A DNA stretch of 64,000 nucleotides from Aquila chrysaetos chrysaetos. Taxonomy: Eukaryota > Chordata > Aves > Accipitriformes > Accipitridae. Shown here one piece after another: positions 14,501 to 23,836 of the stretch (within the stretch, counting starts at the first letter, position 1; every line of letters begins with the position of its first letter). Below the pieces are notes generated by a model. That model ran no database searches. It saw nothing but the letters and a program-made list of their open reading frames with translations, and was not told the DNA's origin. The stretch is from positions 19,428,214 to 19,492,213 of the forward strand of contig NC_044006.1 in the NCBI RefSeq assembly GCF_900496995.4, given 5' to 3'. A program made the translations under genes and the position numbers.

Positions 14501-15770
14501 ATTTAATTGCCAGGTGCAGCCTCAAAGGGTGGATCTGGGAGCTCAGTCATGTGCAAGTCAGAAGAGTAAGTGCAGCAGTGGACTCAGGACCTGCCCACCC
14601 AGAGGGAGCAGGGTCCAGGCTGGTCCGACTTGCGGTACGGAGGGAGAGACTCGTCGCTTTGGGATGAGTTTAGAGGGGACTCCGGATTGTAGGTAGCCCA
14701 GTAACCATGTCAGAAGCTAGAGTCACATTTTCACAGGTAAAGGAAACGGAACAAAGTGACAAAGTGATTAAAAAGCCAGTAAGTAGCACAATCTGCAACA
14801 CTTCGCTTCAGTTGTTCAACATTTGTACCCAAGGCCTTGATGTGGCATACTGCTACCTCAAGTCTAATGTCAAGTACTAGGCATACTATTGCTTTAGCGT
14901 TTGCAAGGGCAAAGCCCGATGCAATGTTCCTAGGGCGATGTAGGTGTCCTTTAATCAAAAGGGCACAACTGGAAAATACAAAGCCGGACTGCTGGGACTG
15001 CAGTGGCACAGGGTACACAGTACTTCTTTCCTATCAGTACCCGTCATTGACTTTACTTTGGAGAAACAATGTTCTGATATGAGTGAAGAGAATAAAGAGC
15101 TGACTACTGTACATACAGAATTAATCTGTTTTCATCCTGTAATATTTTACTATTATTTATTCTATAATATTTTATTTCTGGAATTAAAAAAAAAACCGTG
15201 TAGCATTTACATTTTAAGCTCATGAATTCACTTTAAGAGAAATTATTTTTCTTTTGGAGGACATAACTCCTTTCCTTAAATAAAAAAAAAAAGTAATAAA
15301 ATGCCACATTGCATTACATGTCAAAGTATTTTTTTTCCTAATGTAATATGCAAAGTGTGATGGCAGTACCTTACGCTATGCTAGGAAGCGCTTGCTAATG
15401 TAAACAGGCAGTAAGCCCGACTCTCCGAAGGCGCTGCTCTTGCAGTGGCGGCAGTATGAGCAGACCCTTTATGCCCACTGGGCTCTGCTCAAACACAATG
15501 GTTCATCAGTATATGTTTGGCTGCCGCACTGGTTATTAATGATTACACATCTGGGTATACAGAAAGCCTCTTAAGGATTTACTGAGACCTGCCCAACCCC
15601 AGTGGGGTTTACTTATTAACAAATAAACAAACGGAGAACTGGAATTACAGGACGCGTGCTGCACACAGTCGCCTTGCTCCTGGTCATCTGAGCAGCCGCT
15701 GCTGCTGCCTGCAAGCGGAGGGGCAGAAGGTCGAGAGGGCCCTTTGCTTAAGGCTCCAACTGCCTGCTGT
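14501..15770. other. Intergenic patches with locally raised GC and CpG
   Basis: Two patches stand out from the AT-rich surroundings: about 14570-14700 and about 15370-15480 plus 15650-15750. They contain several CpGs, which are otherwise scarce here, and lie 4-6 kb upstream of the SEPTIN7 CpG island. They do not reach CpG-island density or length. Possible meanings are a distal regulatory element or the remains of an old repeat; the sequence alone does not decide. Confidence 0.35.
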
Positions 15771-16039
15771 AGGAAATATATCTTTCAATCTGTCAGCTCA
15801 CCGGCTTGCATCTGTGAATGTTGTACAAATAGCATATTAGATGGTGCGTTTTTCAAATAGTTTAACATTACTGGAAATCTGCTGTGTTTCCCAAGCCACA
15901 AGTCCTTCACCAGGATGAAGGAAACTACCATGAAGGTTTTCTCACCTCACTTAAGGAAGTAGTTGTTATTGGTAGGAGTACATGACTAAGGGTTAGGCTG
16001 CCTTCCTGCTTCTACTGATCTATATTCCCTGCTACACAA

Positions 16040-16470
16040 CTATAACTGCACAAAGCAACCATTTTCTACCTTAAACAATAAGTGCATGTGTGTGCCTCTC
16101 ACAAGGATCACATCATTGGGTTGTAATCTATCAAAGCCTCTTTCTTTAGATAATTGAAGTAATGGATGTATACCAGGACGATACAGTAAACACACTACAA
16201 AACAAGAGATGCTGTATTTTTCCCATAGCAATTGTTCAATAGAAGCCTGCGTTCATAACTTTTACAGCATTTTATAAGCCTTTGCTGATGAATATAGCTC
16301 GCTCTTATTGTTGCAGAGCATTTTTTAAACAGCAAATGGTGAGAGTTAAAAGGGGGCCAAGAGGTATACATTTTATATTGCTTCATTTGCATATTAGTAG
16401 AATAATGTTGTAGGTGGCAGCCAAAGACAACAGCCGTGATGGCAGCAGCAACAATAGTTAGTATAGTTGG
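16040..16470. promoter_or_regulatory. Candidate conserved non-coding / enhancer-like stretch
   Basis: No coding content is convincing here. The stretch is dense in short motifs typical of developmental enhancers: an exact POU/octamer ATTTGCAT near 16386, a TCF/LEF-like ATCAAAG near 16129, and homeodomain-like cores such as CAATTG and TAATTG-type sequences. Such motifs are common by chance in AT-rich DNA, so this is only a candidate. It sits about 3-4 kb upstream of the SEPTIN7 island. Confidence 0.25.
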
Positions 16471-16648
16471 TTACTGTGCTGCTTGTGAGTTTGCAAGGGT
16501 TTTCTGTTTCATGACAGCCCTCCTCTGCATACAGAAAAGCGCCACAAATACAGGCCTGATTCTGGAAACCTTTATTCAGACAAGTGGCCCTACTGAGTCA
16601 GTATGTCTCAAAATAGGAAAGGGTTGATGGACAAGACATCAGGGCCCA

Positions 16649-16935
16649 ATGAGATGTGACACCAGATGCCTCATACTATTGTTAGCATTTGTATTACCAT
16701 GGTGTTGGGCCGTTTCTTGTACTAGTGAACAAAGCAAAATGGCAGCATTTACAAAAAGATCATCCAATGTAAAGGGCAACAGATGTCAAAGAGGCAACAA
16801 AGTACAAGGACAGAAGACATTTCTGGTCAGTGTGACAAGCAGTGGTCAAAGAGTGGTCCAGATGCTGGTAGGCATTACTGCAAAGCTGAGATTTAAGGGT
16901 GGGTTTGAAGGAGGATACTGCGCTTATTCAGTGTT
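16649..16935 (+). mobile_element. Ancient amniote interspersed repeat (SINE/LINE-derived), family uncertain
   Basis: The order of short blocks matches an old, highly diverged repeat that I recognise from turtle, crocodile and bird genomes: a TTTGTATTACCATGGTG block, a TGTACTAGTGAACAAAG block, an AATGTAAAGGGCAACAGATG block, then TGGTCAGTGTGACAAGCAG, then GTAGGCATTACTGCAAAG and TTTGAAGGAGGATA. The order is right but each block is diverged, as expected for an insertion much older than the two LTRs in this window. I am not sure of the family name. The 106-codon open frame over it is a by-product and not a gene. Confidence 0.55.
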
Positions 16936-19339
16936 GAGCATCCTCAGCCTCCTATCTTGCAAGAGCTAGATTGTTTACAAGAATGGGAGCTTAGGACTTC
17001 ACCCAGCTGGTATAATGAAACTGGTTGTTTTGGCAAGGGGTTGCTTGGTATGCAAAGATCTGTTACACTTGCACAGCAGCTCAAAAGGATGCTGCATACA
17101 TTGGACTAACTGAGCAAGCGCAATTCGGTCTGGAGATGTACCATGTGCCCTACAAACCCAGGAGTTATTGGAGTTGCCATGCAGAAGCAAGTCAACAGGG
17201 TACAAGCGCAGTAATTCTACCACATCCCATGCTGGAGCTAATGCTATGTGCAAATTCACCTAGTGAGTCACGTCTTCTTGCATTAAAAAAAACAAAACAA
17301 AAACAAAATAGTCTTCATATGTCTCACCAGCAAGAAGACACTGAAACTGGCTAGGCTGGTTGGGAACCAACCTGGTGGCAGCCCTAGTTAGCAGACTTTG
17401 TAAATAAGGTGAGTGGGTTTTGTTTCTGTATCTGAAGACAAGGACACAGATGGGTTCTGAGTTACAGCAGGTAGCATTCTATATTTGAGTTTGCAAAGCT
17501 TTTTATTAATTTCACAAAAAGTAGTCACAAAATTGTATCTTCTTTCAAAAGAATCAAATAAATAGAATCTAAAGAGTCTTGAAATTTACTTCTTGAGTTC
17601 AGTTTTTTAAAGTTTAGTGACAGACTTAGTGAAGTCTTTTCCCTTTGAAGGAAGAACAGCAGATTGCTACAGGAATGGAAAAGTTTGGATTTATTATATT
17701 GTACACAGAACACAGCATTCTTCAAACCTCAGGGACCCATTTGCATTTATTTCTTCTCAAAATGAACACAATTTTGCAGAATCTTCCTAACCCTGTAAAT
17801 TACCGTATGGAAAGAGAATCCCCCCCGCTATTCACAACACAGAAAAATAGGACATTAACTTCACATAAAACCCACTAGCTTGCATCTTGCTTCCTCATTA
17901 AGGCTGTACCAGTTTTGCAGTTAGATTTCAAAGCTGCAAGCTCACTTTTGTTTTTCCAATGATCAATCCACAAAGTAATGTCTTACTTAAAAGGAAATTA
18001 CTGAAAAAGCATCATTCCCTTTTTGAAGATATCCCCATCAGTCACATACTATTTTCTCAACATTGAATATCTGAAAACAAAGGTAAATGGTTTTGGGCAA
18101 TTTGAAGCCCTTACTACAAGACAGAAAACAAGTATGATTTGTATTGTTTGTTTTCCCACAATGTATTTTTATGGGAGAGCTGTGGGGACCATATTTTGTA
18201 TTCAGTGAACAACTTCTGTGGTGTAAAATGTCTCTTTTTGGTATTCAAATAACCACGAAAGCAATGTAGCTATATTTCATTGCCATGGACATTACCACCT
18301 AAACCAACCAGAATGAAAAAAAAGGTTATTTCTTACCTCATCCATTGTGACAGACACAGATTTATGAGATAACATTTGGCAGTTCTCTGACCAAAGATAA
18401 TAAAAATCTCTTTCCCTTGGGCATCTGAGAACCACAGTACATTGTAACAATTCCAGTTCTTAAACAGCGCTGAACCACATTGTGCAGGGCTGCATACCTT
18501 TCTGAAAAGATGATGTGTTTTCCTTGTTGTCATAAAACATCATGTTTGTTCATCAAACGCACCCCAAAAAAAGAAAATCAGATGTTAGACAAGAAAGAAT
18601 TGGATGGAAATGTGTAAGAAACAAGGACAATCTTTGCGTCTTCATTGTTGCTCCTGTCTGCCTTGCTAGGACTCTACCTACAAAAATACTGCATTATTGA
18701 AAGTTTCTCTTTTGCTGCTGAAATGAAAGTTGCTATTTTCATCCTTCTAGTACTAGGGCAAGGTCTTAAAATGTACTTTTAATAATGGCAGAAACAAGTT
18801 ATATCATAGGCACAATAAATTTATATATTTTTCCCTGTTTGCCAAGTACCTTTCCCTACTAGGGAAGTGTACTGTGCCTTGTGTAAAAGAAAAGGCAAGG
18901 AACAGGCCATACTCGGAAATCCCTAACACAAAATAAAGTATGTTAGGTTTCAAATCACACATCATAAATACAGGTCTCCAGTATTTCAGTTTGGGCATAA
19001 AATATCCCAGTTTAAAGGGCTCCAAAGATACCTGTCCCAAACATAAAAAGGAAATACAACACTGAGAGCTGTACTGGAATAGGAAAGGCAAAAGTCATTT
19101 TTCTACCTCTCTTGGAGTCCATCGTTTCCCAGTGTCACTTCTTTACCTCAGCAGAGGTTTACCCTGGCTCACAGCAGCGTTTCAGAGGAACCAGTTCAGT
19201 GTCTTGGGGACGGTAAGGCTTGTCAGTGTAATTCCCAGGGCTCGGAAGCACCCCTTGGGCCTCCTAGAAGGATTTTATCTGGCGCCTGCCAACAGCTGTG
19301 TTCAAATTTTTTTTTTTTTTTTTTAAATGAATTCTCATG
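16936..19339. other. Intergenic sequence upstream of the SEPTIN7 CpG island
   Basis: Unique-looking AT-rich sequence. On the minus strand there are donor-like sites, the best being GAG|GTAAGA at about 18327-18340, which could belong to a divergent non-coding transcript from the CpG island. No recognisable protein-coding exon is present. A T17 run ends the region (19308-19324). Confidence 0.4.
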
Positions 19340-20104
19340 CCTTTTGGGGGACTTGGGCACCATATTAGCACATGCCGATGGCAAGAAAGATCAGGCTTCG
19401 GGCCCATTTGCGAGTCTGAGGGTGGGAAAACGACCGACTCGGCAGCGGCTGCCAGGCAGAGCCCACACCTCGCCGGAGAAGGCCAGTCAGAAAGCCCCCA
19501 GCGTCCTGCGGGGAGAAGGGCCCGATCCCCTCGCCCTGCCGTGGGCGGACCGGCGTCTTGGCCGCGGGGGCCGGCACCCGCGGCGGGGAGCGGCTCCATG
19601 AATGAGGCGGCGGTTATGAACGGGACCCAAACGCCTCGTTCGGGGACGGGCACGCCGGAGGGAGAGCCCGGCATCAACCCGCCGCGGCGGGGCCCGCTCA
19701 GCCGGGCGTAGGGGGGAGGCAGAGGGACAGACACCTGACCGCCCGCCGCAGTGCTGCAGCCCGAGTGCTCCCCGGGGACAAGGGCAGCTGGTGGGCCCTC
19801 GCCTCAGCGCCCCCGGGCTAAAGGCGGCCCAGGGCCTGCCGCTGCGCCCCAGTCCCCCTGTCCTGCCGGCCTCTCGCACGCCAACTGTGTGAGGGCGGGC
19901 GGAGGGAGCGTAAAGCTCCGTAGCGTTCATTGGGCTCCGCAAGGCGCGTAGGACTAGCGATGTTCCGAGAATAGCCCCGCAGAAAGGAAGGGGCGTTGTA
20001 GCCGCCTCGTTCAGCCCATCGAAGTCGGCGACCATCTTTGTTTCGGGCGAAGCGCCGGCGGCCGCTGTAGGGCTTTCGCGCTCCTGAGCGTGCCCGGTTT
20101 CAAA

Positions 20105-20155
20105 ATGGCCGCCGAGCGGTCCTTTTTTTCTCTGACACGGAGCGGGAGAAAATAA
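20105..20155 (+). CDS. Possible upstream ORF, 16 codons
   Basis: ATG at 20105 in a good context (AAAATGG) opens a 16-codon frame beginning MAAERS and ending at a TAA. If transcription starts upstream, it would be a uORF in the septin-7 leader. Its ATG overlaps a YY1-like motif, so it may instead be only promoter DNA. Translation is not supported by anything else. Confidence 0.2.
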   Translation: MAAERSFFSLTRSGRK

Positions 20156-20199
20156 GTCAGATCCCAGGCTGGGCTGGGCGGGGAGTGGCGGGGGTAGAG

Positions 20200-20298
20200 A
20201 TGTGGGGACCGCGGCGAGCCCCACGCCGAGCGGAGGGGGCGAGCCGGAAGCCACCGCTGCTGCGTGCTCGCGGAGGCGGGCAGGGAGCGAGCGTGTGA
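20200..20298 (+). CDS. Possible upstream ORF, 32 codons
   Basis: ATG at 20200 opens a 32-codon Arg/Gly/Pro-rich frame ending at TGA (20296-20298), about 340 bases before the Met codon at the end of exon 1. It is in the likely 5' leader. High GC makes such frames easy to get by chance; it matters only because it could lower initiation at the downstream start. Confidence 0.25.
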   Translation: MWGPRRAPRRAEGASRKPPLLRARGGGQGASV

Positions 20299-20581
20299 GG
20301 AGCGGGGCGGAGGCGGCGAGGGAGAAGGAGGAGGAGCAGCAGGCGGCGGCGGCGGGGTGGAGCGGCGCTGAGCCGAGCCGAGCCGCTAAGTCCGTCCGGC
20401 CAGCAGAGCGGGCGCGCGTAGGCGCTGTGCGGAAGAGCCGCGGCCCCTCGGCGGAATCGGCGTAGGGGGCGTTGGAGAATCGCCGCGGCGGCCGCCGGGT
20501 TGGCTGGCGGGAGGCGCGCGGGGAGGAGGGGGCGGCCCGCTCGGTGCCGCGGCGGCTGAGGGAGGGAGGGAGGGGAGGGCA

Positions 20582-20642
20582 GCCAGCCGGAGCCCAGCGT
20601 CAGCAGCGGCAGAGGTACCACCGCCGCCGGCCAGCGCCATGG
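20582..20642 (+). CDS. SEPTIN7: SEPTIN7 exon 1, coding-like end and splice donor
   Basis: The exon ends at 20642 with ATG G|GTGAGT, a near-perfect donor, and the ATG (20639-20641) has a strong Kozak context (GCCATGG). Read in frame with this ATG, the codons from 20582 give ASRSPASAAAEVPPPPASAM. Vertebrate septin-7 starts MSVSARSAAAEERSVN..STM as I remember it. The two align over 20 positions with no gap, sharing S2, S4, the SAAAE block, S18 and M20, so this is the homologous first coding exon. However, position 1 is GCC and not ATG, and the frame has no ATG between the in-frame stop at 20387 and the Met at 20639. Either Met20 or a non-AUG codon (a CTG at 20504 is in frame) would have to start translation. 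The exon's 5' end is unknown; the leader upstream is presumably part of it. Confidence 0.7.
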
Positions 20643-20935
20643 GTGAGTCTCTAGCCCGGGGCCGAGGCGCGGGAGGGCCGTTGACAGTCTGAGGCGGGAT
20701 CCTGCGGCCGTGGGGTCTCCATGATGGGTGGGCTGGGAGGCAACCCGGGAGGAGCGGGTGTGGGGGGGAGAACGGGACAGCGGGCACCTCCGAGAACTCC
20801 CATCCCGTTGGCGGGGACCGGCTGCCGGGCGGAACGGTGGCCCCGCCGCGGGGCCCCCCGTCCCTCTCGCTGCCCCCCGCCTTCCTCCTCCTCAGATGCG
20901 GCTCCAGCCCCCTTCGCCGCTGCCTGCCCCCTCCA

Positions 20936-21345
20936 CCCCCCCCCCCCCCCCCCCCGCAGTCACTTCCTGCCTCGCCGAAATTGTATAATGCCTGCGCCGA
21001 GCCGGGGAGCCAGGCGGCGAAAATGCCGGAGATATTTCTTCTCCCTCGCTTTCTCCCCTTCCCCCCCCCCCCCCTCCTCCCCCCGTCCCTCCTCCCCTTT
21101 TCTCCTTTTGCGCCCAAATTTGGGAGGGAGGAATTCGCTGCAGGAATTAAAGCAGCTTTCAAATATGCGCGAGAGGAGCGGGTGGGACTGAAATCACGGC
21201 GGCGGGGGGAGGAGGAGGAGGAGGAAGAAGAAGAAGGAGAAAGAGGAGGAGGAGGAGGAGGGGGGTGGGTGTGGGTGCGTGTGTGGCAGCGGGAGAGGGC
21301 CGAGGGCACCCTTCCCAGCCAGCCGCCTGCCCGCCTCCGTAGCTG

Positions 21346-21379
<34 letters not shown>
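20936..21379. repeat. Cluster of homopolymer and GGA tracts at the start of intron 1
   Basis: In under 450 bases there are a C20 run (20936-20955), a C14 run (21061-21074) followed by more C blocks, a GGA/GAA-rich purine tract (about 21199-21270) leading into a G-rich GT stretch, and a T32 run (21348-21379). The C runs and the G-rich tract are candidates for G-quadruplex, i-motif or triplex structure and for length polymorphism. They start about 290 bases downstream of the exon 1 donor. Confidence 0.85.
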
Positions 21380-21382
<3 letters not shown>

Positions 21383-23807
21383 CCCTGAGGGCTTTTTCAG
21401 AGGGCTTTATGCCGTTAGGGTCTGGCTTTTATTTGGCGTGCGCGGGGCTGGTCGCCGCCTCCGCGGGGGGGCCCGGTCCGTGCCTCCCCCCCTCCTCGCA
21501 CTGCCCCGGCCGACTCTTGCCTCTGCAGCAGGGCCAGGCCCTCAGCCGGTCGTTCTCAAACCAAAACGGAACAAAAAAAAAATAAAAAAATTTAAAATTA
21601 CAATTTACGAACGACTGCCCCGGAAATCTGTATGAAATGCTTTATGAGCAGTTTCTGTGTGATCCCCTCGTTTAGCCAGCCAGTCCTGCAGAATAAATTG
21701 GAGGGTTGCTTAGTGTTTCAGGAGGGTGACTGGGAAAAGGCGTGATTATGTAGAAAGCTTTTTAATGGGCAACTTAAGGAAAAGCAGCTAAGCTTATTTT
21801 AGCGTGAAGTTGTTGACTTCACACTGAACCAGTTATGTGCAAATGTAATTCTGTGAAAGGCAACGTTCAAGAATCTTCTGTGTGCTGTTTGTGTGCCGCC
21901 TCCTGCAGATGAAAAATAAGTGAACAGAAGACTGTCAGAAGTACCCATTCGCTGAATGTTTTTTCTTGGCTATTGGAGCCTCCCTCTGTCTGGCAGTGGC
22001 TTTAGGTTATGCTCAGTAAAAGAAATGTTTCTGTATGTTGAAATACCTATGAACTGTCTTAATATTGGGACCCAAAAAAATGTCAGCTTGTGAGAATATG
22101 CAGGCTCAGCTCCCATGAAAGTTAGATGGACCACTGCTGTATATCTTGGCTAAAAGGTAGACCATACCTTCTTGTGCAAGATTTTGTTGTAGTAGTAGGT
22201 TTTCAGTGCTAAGTGATAACTTAATTTCTGACCAGGACTTCCACTGAGATATCAAACTAATATTATTGTAAAGTATTTCTCCTTCGTAATTCTGTCTACA
22301 TATATTTTAAAGTTTTTGCCTGCTGAAGTGTTAGGAGATTGGGGAAGATGTGTTTTTGTGTAGTGTTTAACATCTTTCACTTGATACCTACTTAGTTTGT
22401 AATGTTTGTGTCTTGTTTGCTCTGTGAGATTACTAGCATCTTTGGTTGGTGACTTGTGAACATAAGAGCATTATTTCATACTGGATTTGGATGACTGCAT
22501 TTTTTTTTTAAGCTGACAGGTGAATAACAAAAAGCAATGAACAGAAATTTTACTTAGAAGAGCAGGTTTCAAAAAGCCATTGCTTTAAAGGTCAATTACT
22601 GCCTTGTCTGTGTTGAAACCTGAATTGAAATGCAAGAACATCACCTACCTGTTCTGCATTTGCTACTATAGAAGAAGAAAGGGTTGCTACTTAGTCATTC
22701 TGAAATTGAAGCAAATGCACCCAGGACTGTGCATATCAGTCTGTGTGCTGATAGTAACTCACAGCATTTCCTTCAGTTTACCCACAAGGACAAGCAACTA
22801 GTCTCAGTTAAAATGGTGCTTCAGATGTATACTCGGTGTCACAAACAAATGCGTGTTTATGTATATGGATAAAAACTTGGTTGTTTATCTTATACAGGAA
22901 TAAAGGATTAGATTTGTCTTTGTAAGCTAAAATACAATATCTTTTTGCATAAAAATGTCTAAACACGCACAGTAGAACTATCGTTTTTCCTTTAACTGGC
23001 TGGCAACTTAGTGGTCTTTCATTACTGTCTTCCATGGGTCAGGCTCATACTTCTTGTACTTTATTTTCTTCAGTTCTAGCAGCTCGATGCTGCTGTGGTG
23101 GTGTTTTTAATACTATCTTAAAATACCCATTAAGGCAACAAATAGTTATAAAGTACAATGGCTACAGATTCAAAACCTCATTTTAAACGCAAAGTCAGTG
23201 AAGGAGAATTTGCCTCGGAGAAGGTGTAGGAGAGAGGTTTCTACTCAGAACTGTAGTGTGACATACATTTTTAGCTTGAATTTATTGCCAGACTATTCAC
23301 TTAACCTGTCTAGACCAGAGATGCGTATGTATGAGCGACGTTCTGTTTTCTGTAAGTTGGTGCTCTAGCTCCTGAAATAAGCTAGTTAATTGCAAATGTG
23401 TTCTCTGTAATTAGAATGGCATTTAGTCACCATTTAAGTAGTTTAGTTAAGTCTCGTTTAAATTAGTAATTCATATTTGGGGTAGTGTTAAACTGTAGGT
23501 GGTCACAAACTATTCCCTAGGAGAGTTTGAATGTCTTGAACTGATGTTTATAGATAGATGTCTTACTGAGGTGGGGATGGTGGCATAGGTGAAGACATTT
23601 CTCAACTGCAAGGGCTAGAATCTCAGTTCACAGAAACCAGTGACTTCCTGCTCACCTTGCCAGAGTGAGTTTCATGTATGTCAAGGATGAGTCAAACTGA
23701 ACTTTTTTCCAGCCTGGTTTAATGGTCACATCGTGATAGCTCTGTAAAGTCATCGGGTAGCTCTTTTCTATTTGTGGTTGGTGTTTTTTGCGGGTTTTTT
23801 TTGTTTG

Positions 23808-23836
23808 TTTTTTTTTTTTTTTTTTTTTTTTTTTTT
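23808..23836. repeat. Poly-T tract, 29 bases
   Basis: Uninterrupted T run in intron 1, following other T-rich blocks from 23786. A microsatellite-type tract, or the reverse complement of an old poly-A tail; no adjoining retroposon is recognised. Confidence 0.9.

Larger units (their letters stand above)
20030..20330 (+). promoter_or_regulatory. SEPTIN7: SEPTIN7 core/proximal promoter region, TATA-less
   Basis: No TATA box is seen. Motifs typical of CpG-island promoters are: a GGGCGGGG SP1/KLF box near 20176, a CCGGAAG ETS (GABP/ELK-type) site near 20243, a GGGGCGG box near 20303, and YY1-like cores (AAGATGG on the minus strand near 20033, AAAATGGCCGCC on the plus strand near 20102). The transcription start cannot be fixed from sequence; it should lie within or just below this interval because exon 1 ends at 20642. 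Confidence 0.5.
19340..21560. promoter_or_regulatory. SEPTIN7: CpG island spanning the SEPTIN7 promoter, exon 1 and start of intron 1
   Basis: GC content and CpG density rise sharply at about 19.34 kb and fall again after about 21.56 kb; nothing comparable occurs elsewhere in the window. This is the pattern of a housekeeping-type vertebrate promoter, which fits the broad expression known for septin-7. Long open frames on both strands inside it (255 and 307 codons on the minus strand, 156-183 on the plus) are rich in Pro, Arg, Ala and Gly and are by-products of high GC and scarce stop codons. The island extends well upstream of exon 1, leaving room for divergent minus-strand transcription. Confidence 0.9.

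Noticed and set aside
19487..20254. 255-codon open frame on the minus strand in the CpG island
   Set aside because: Composition is Pro/Arg/Ala/Gly-rich and it overlaps open frames in several other registers. High GC and rare stop codons explain it; no domain is recognisable.
20386..21309. 307-codon open frame on the minus strand
   Set aside because: It is a translation of the C, GGA and GCC tracts (runs of Pro, Ser, Gly). Low complexity, not a gene.
20837..21388. 183-codon plus-strand open frame after exon 1
   Set aside because: It lies in intron 1 beyond a strong donor and ends in poly-Phe from the T32 run; a low-complexity artefact.
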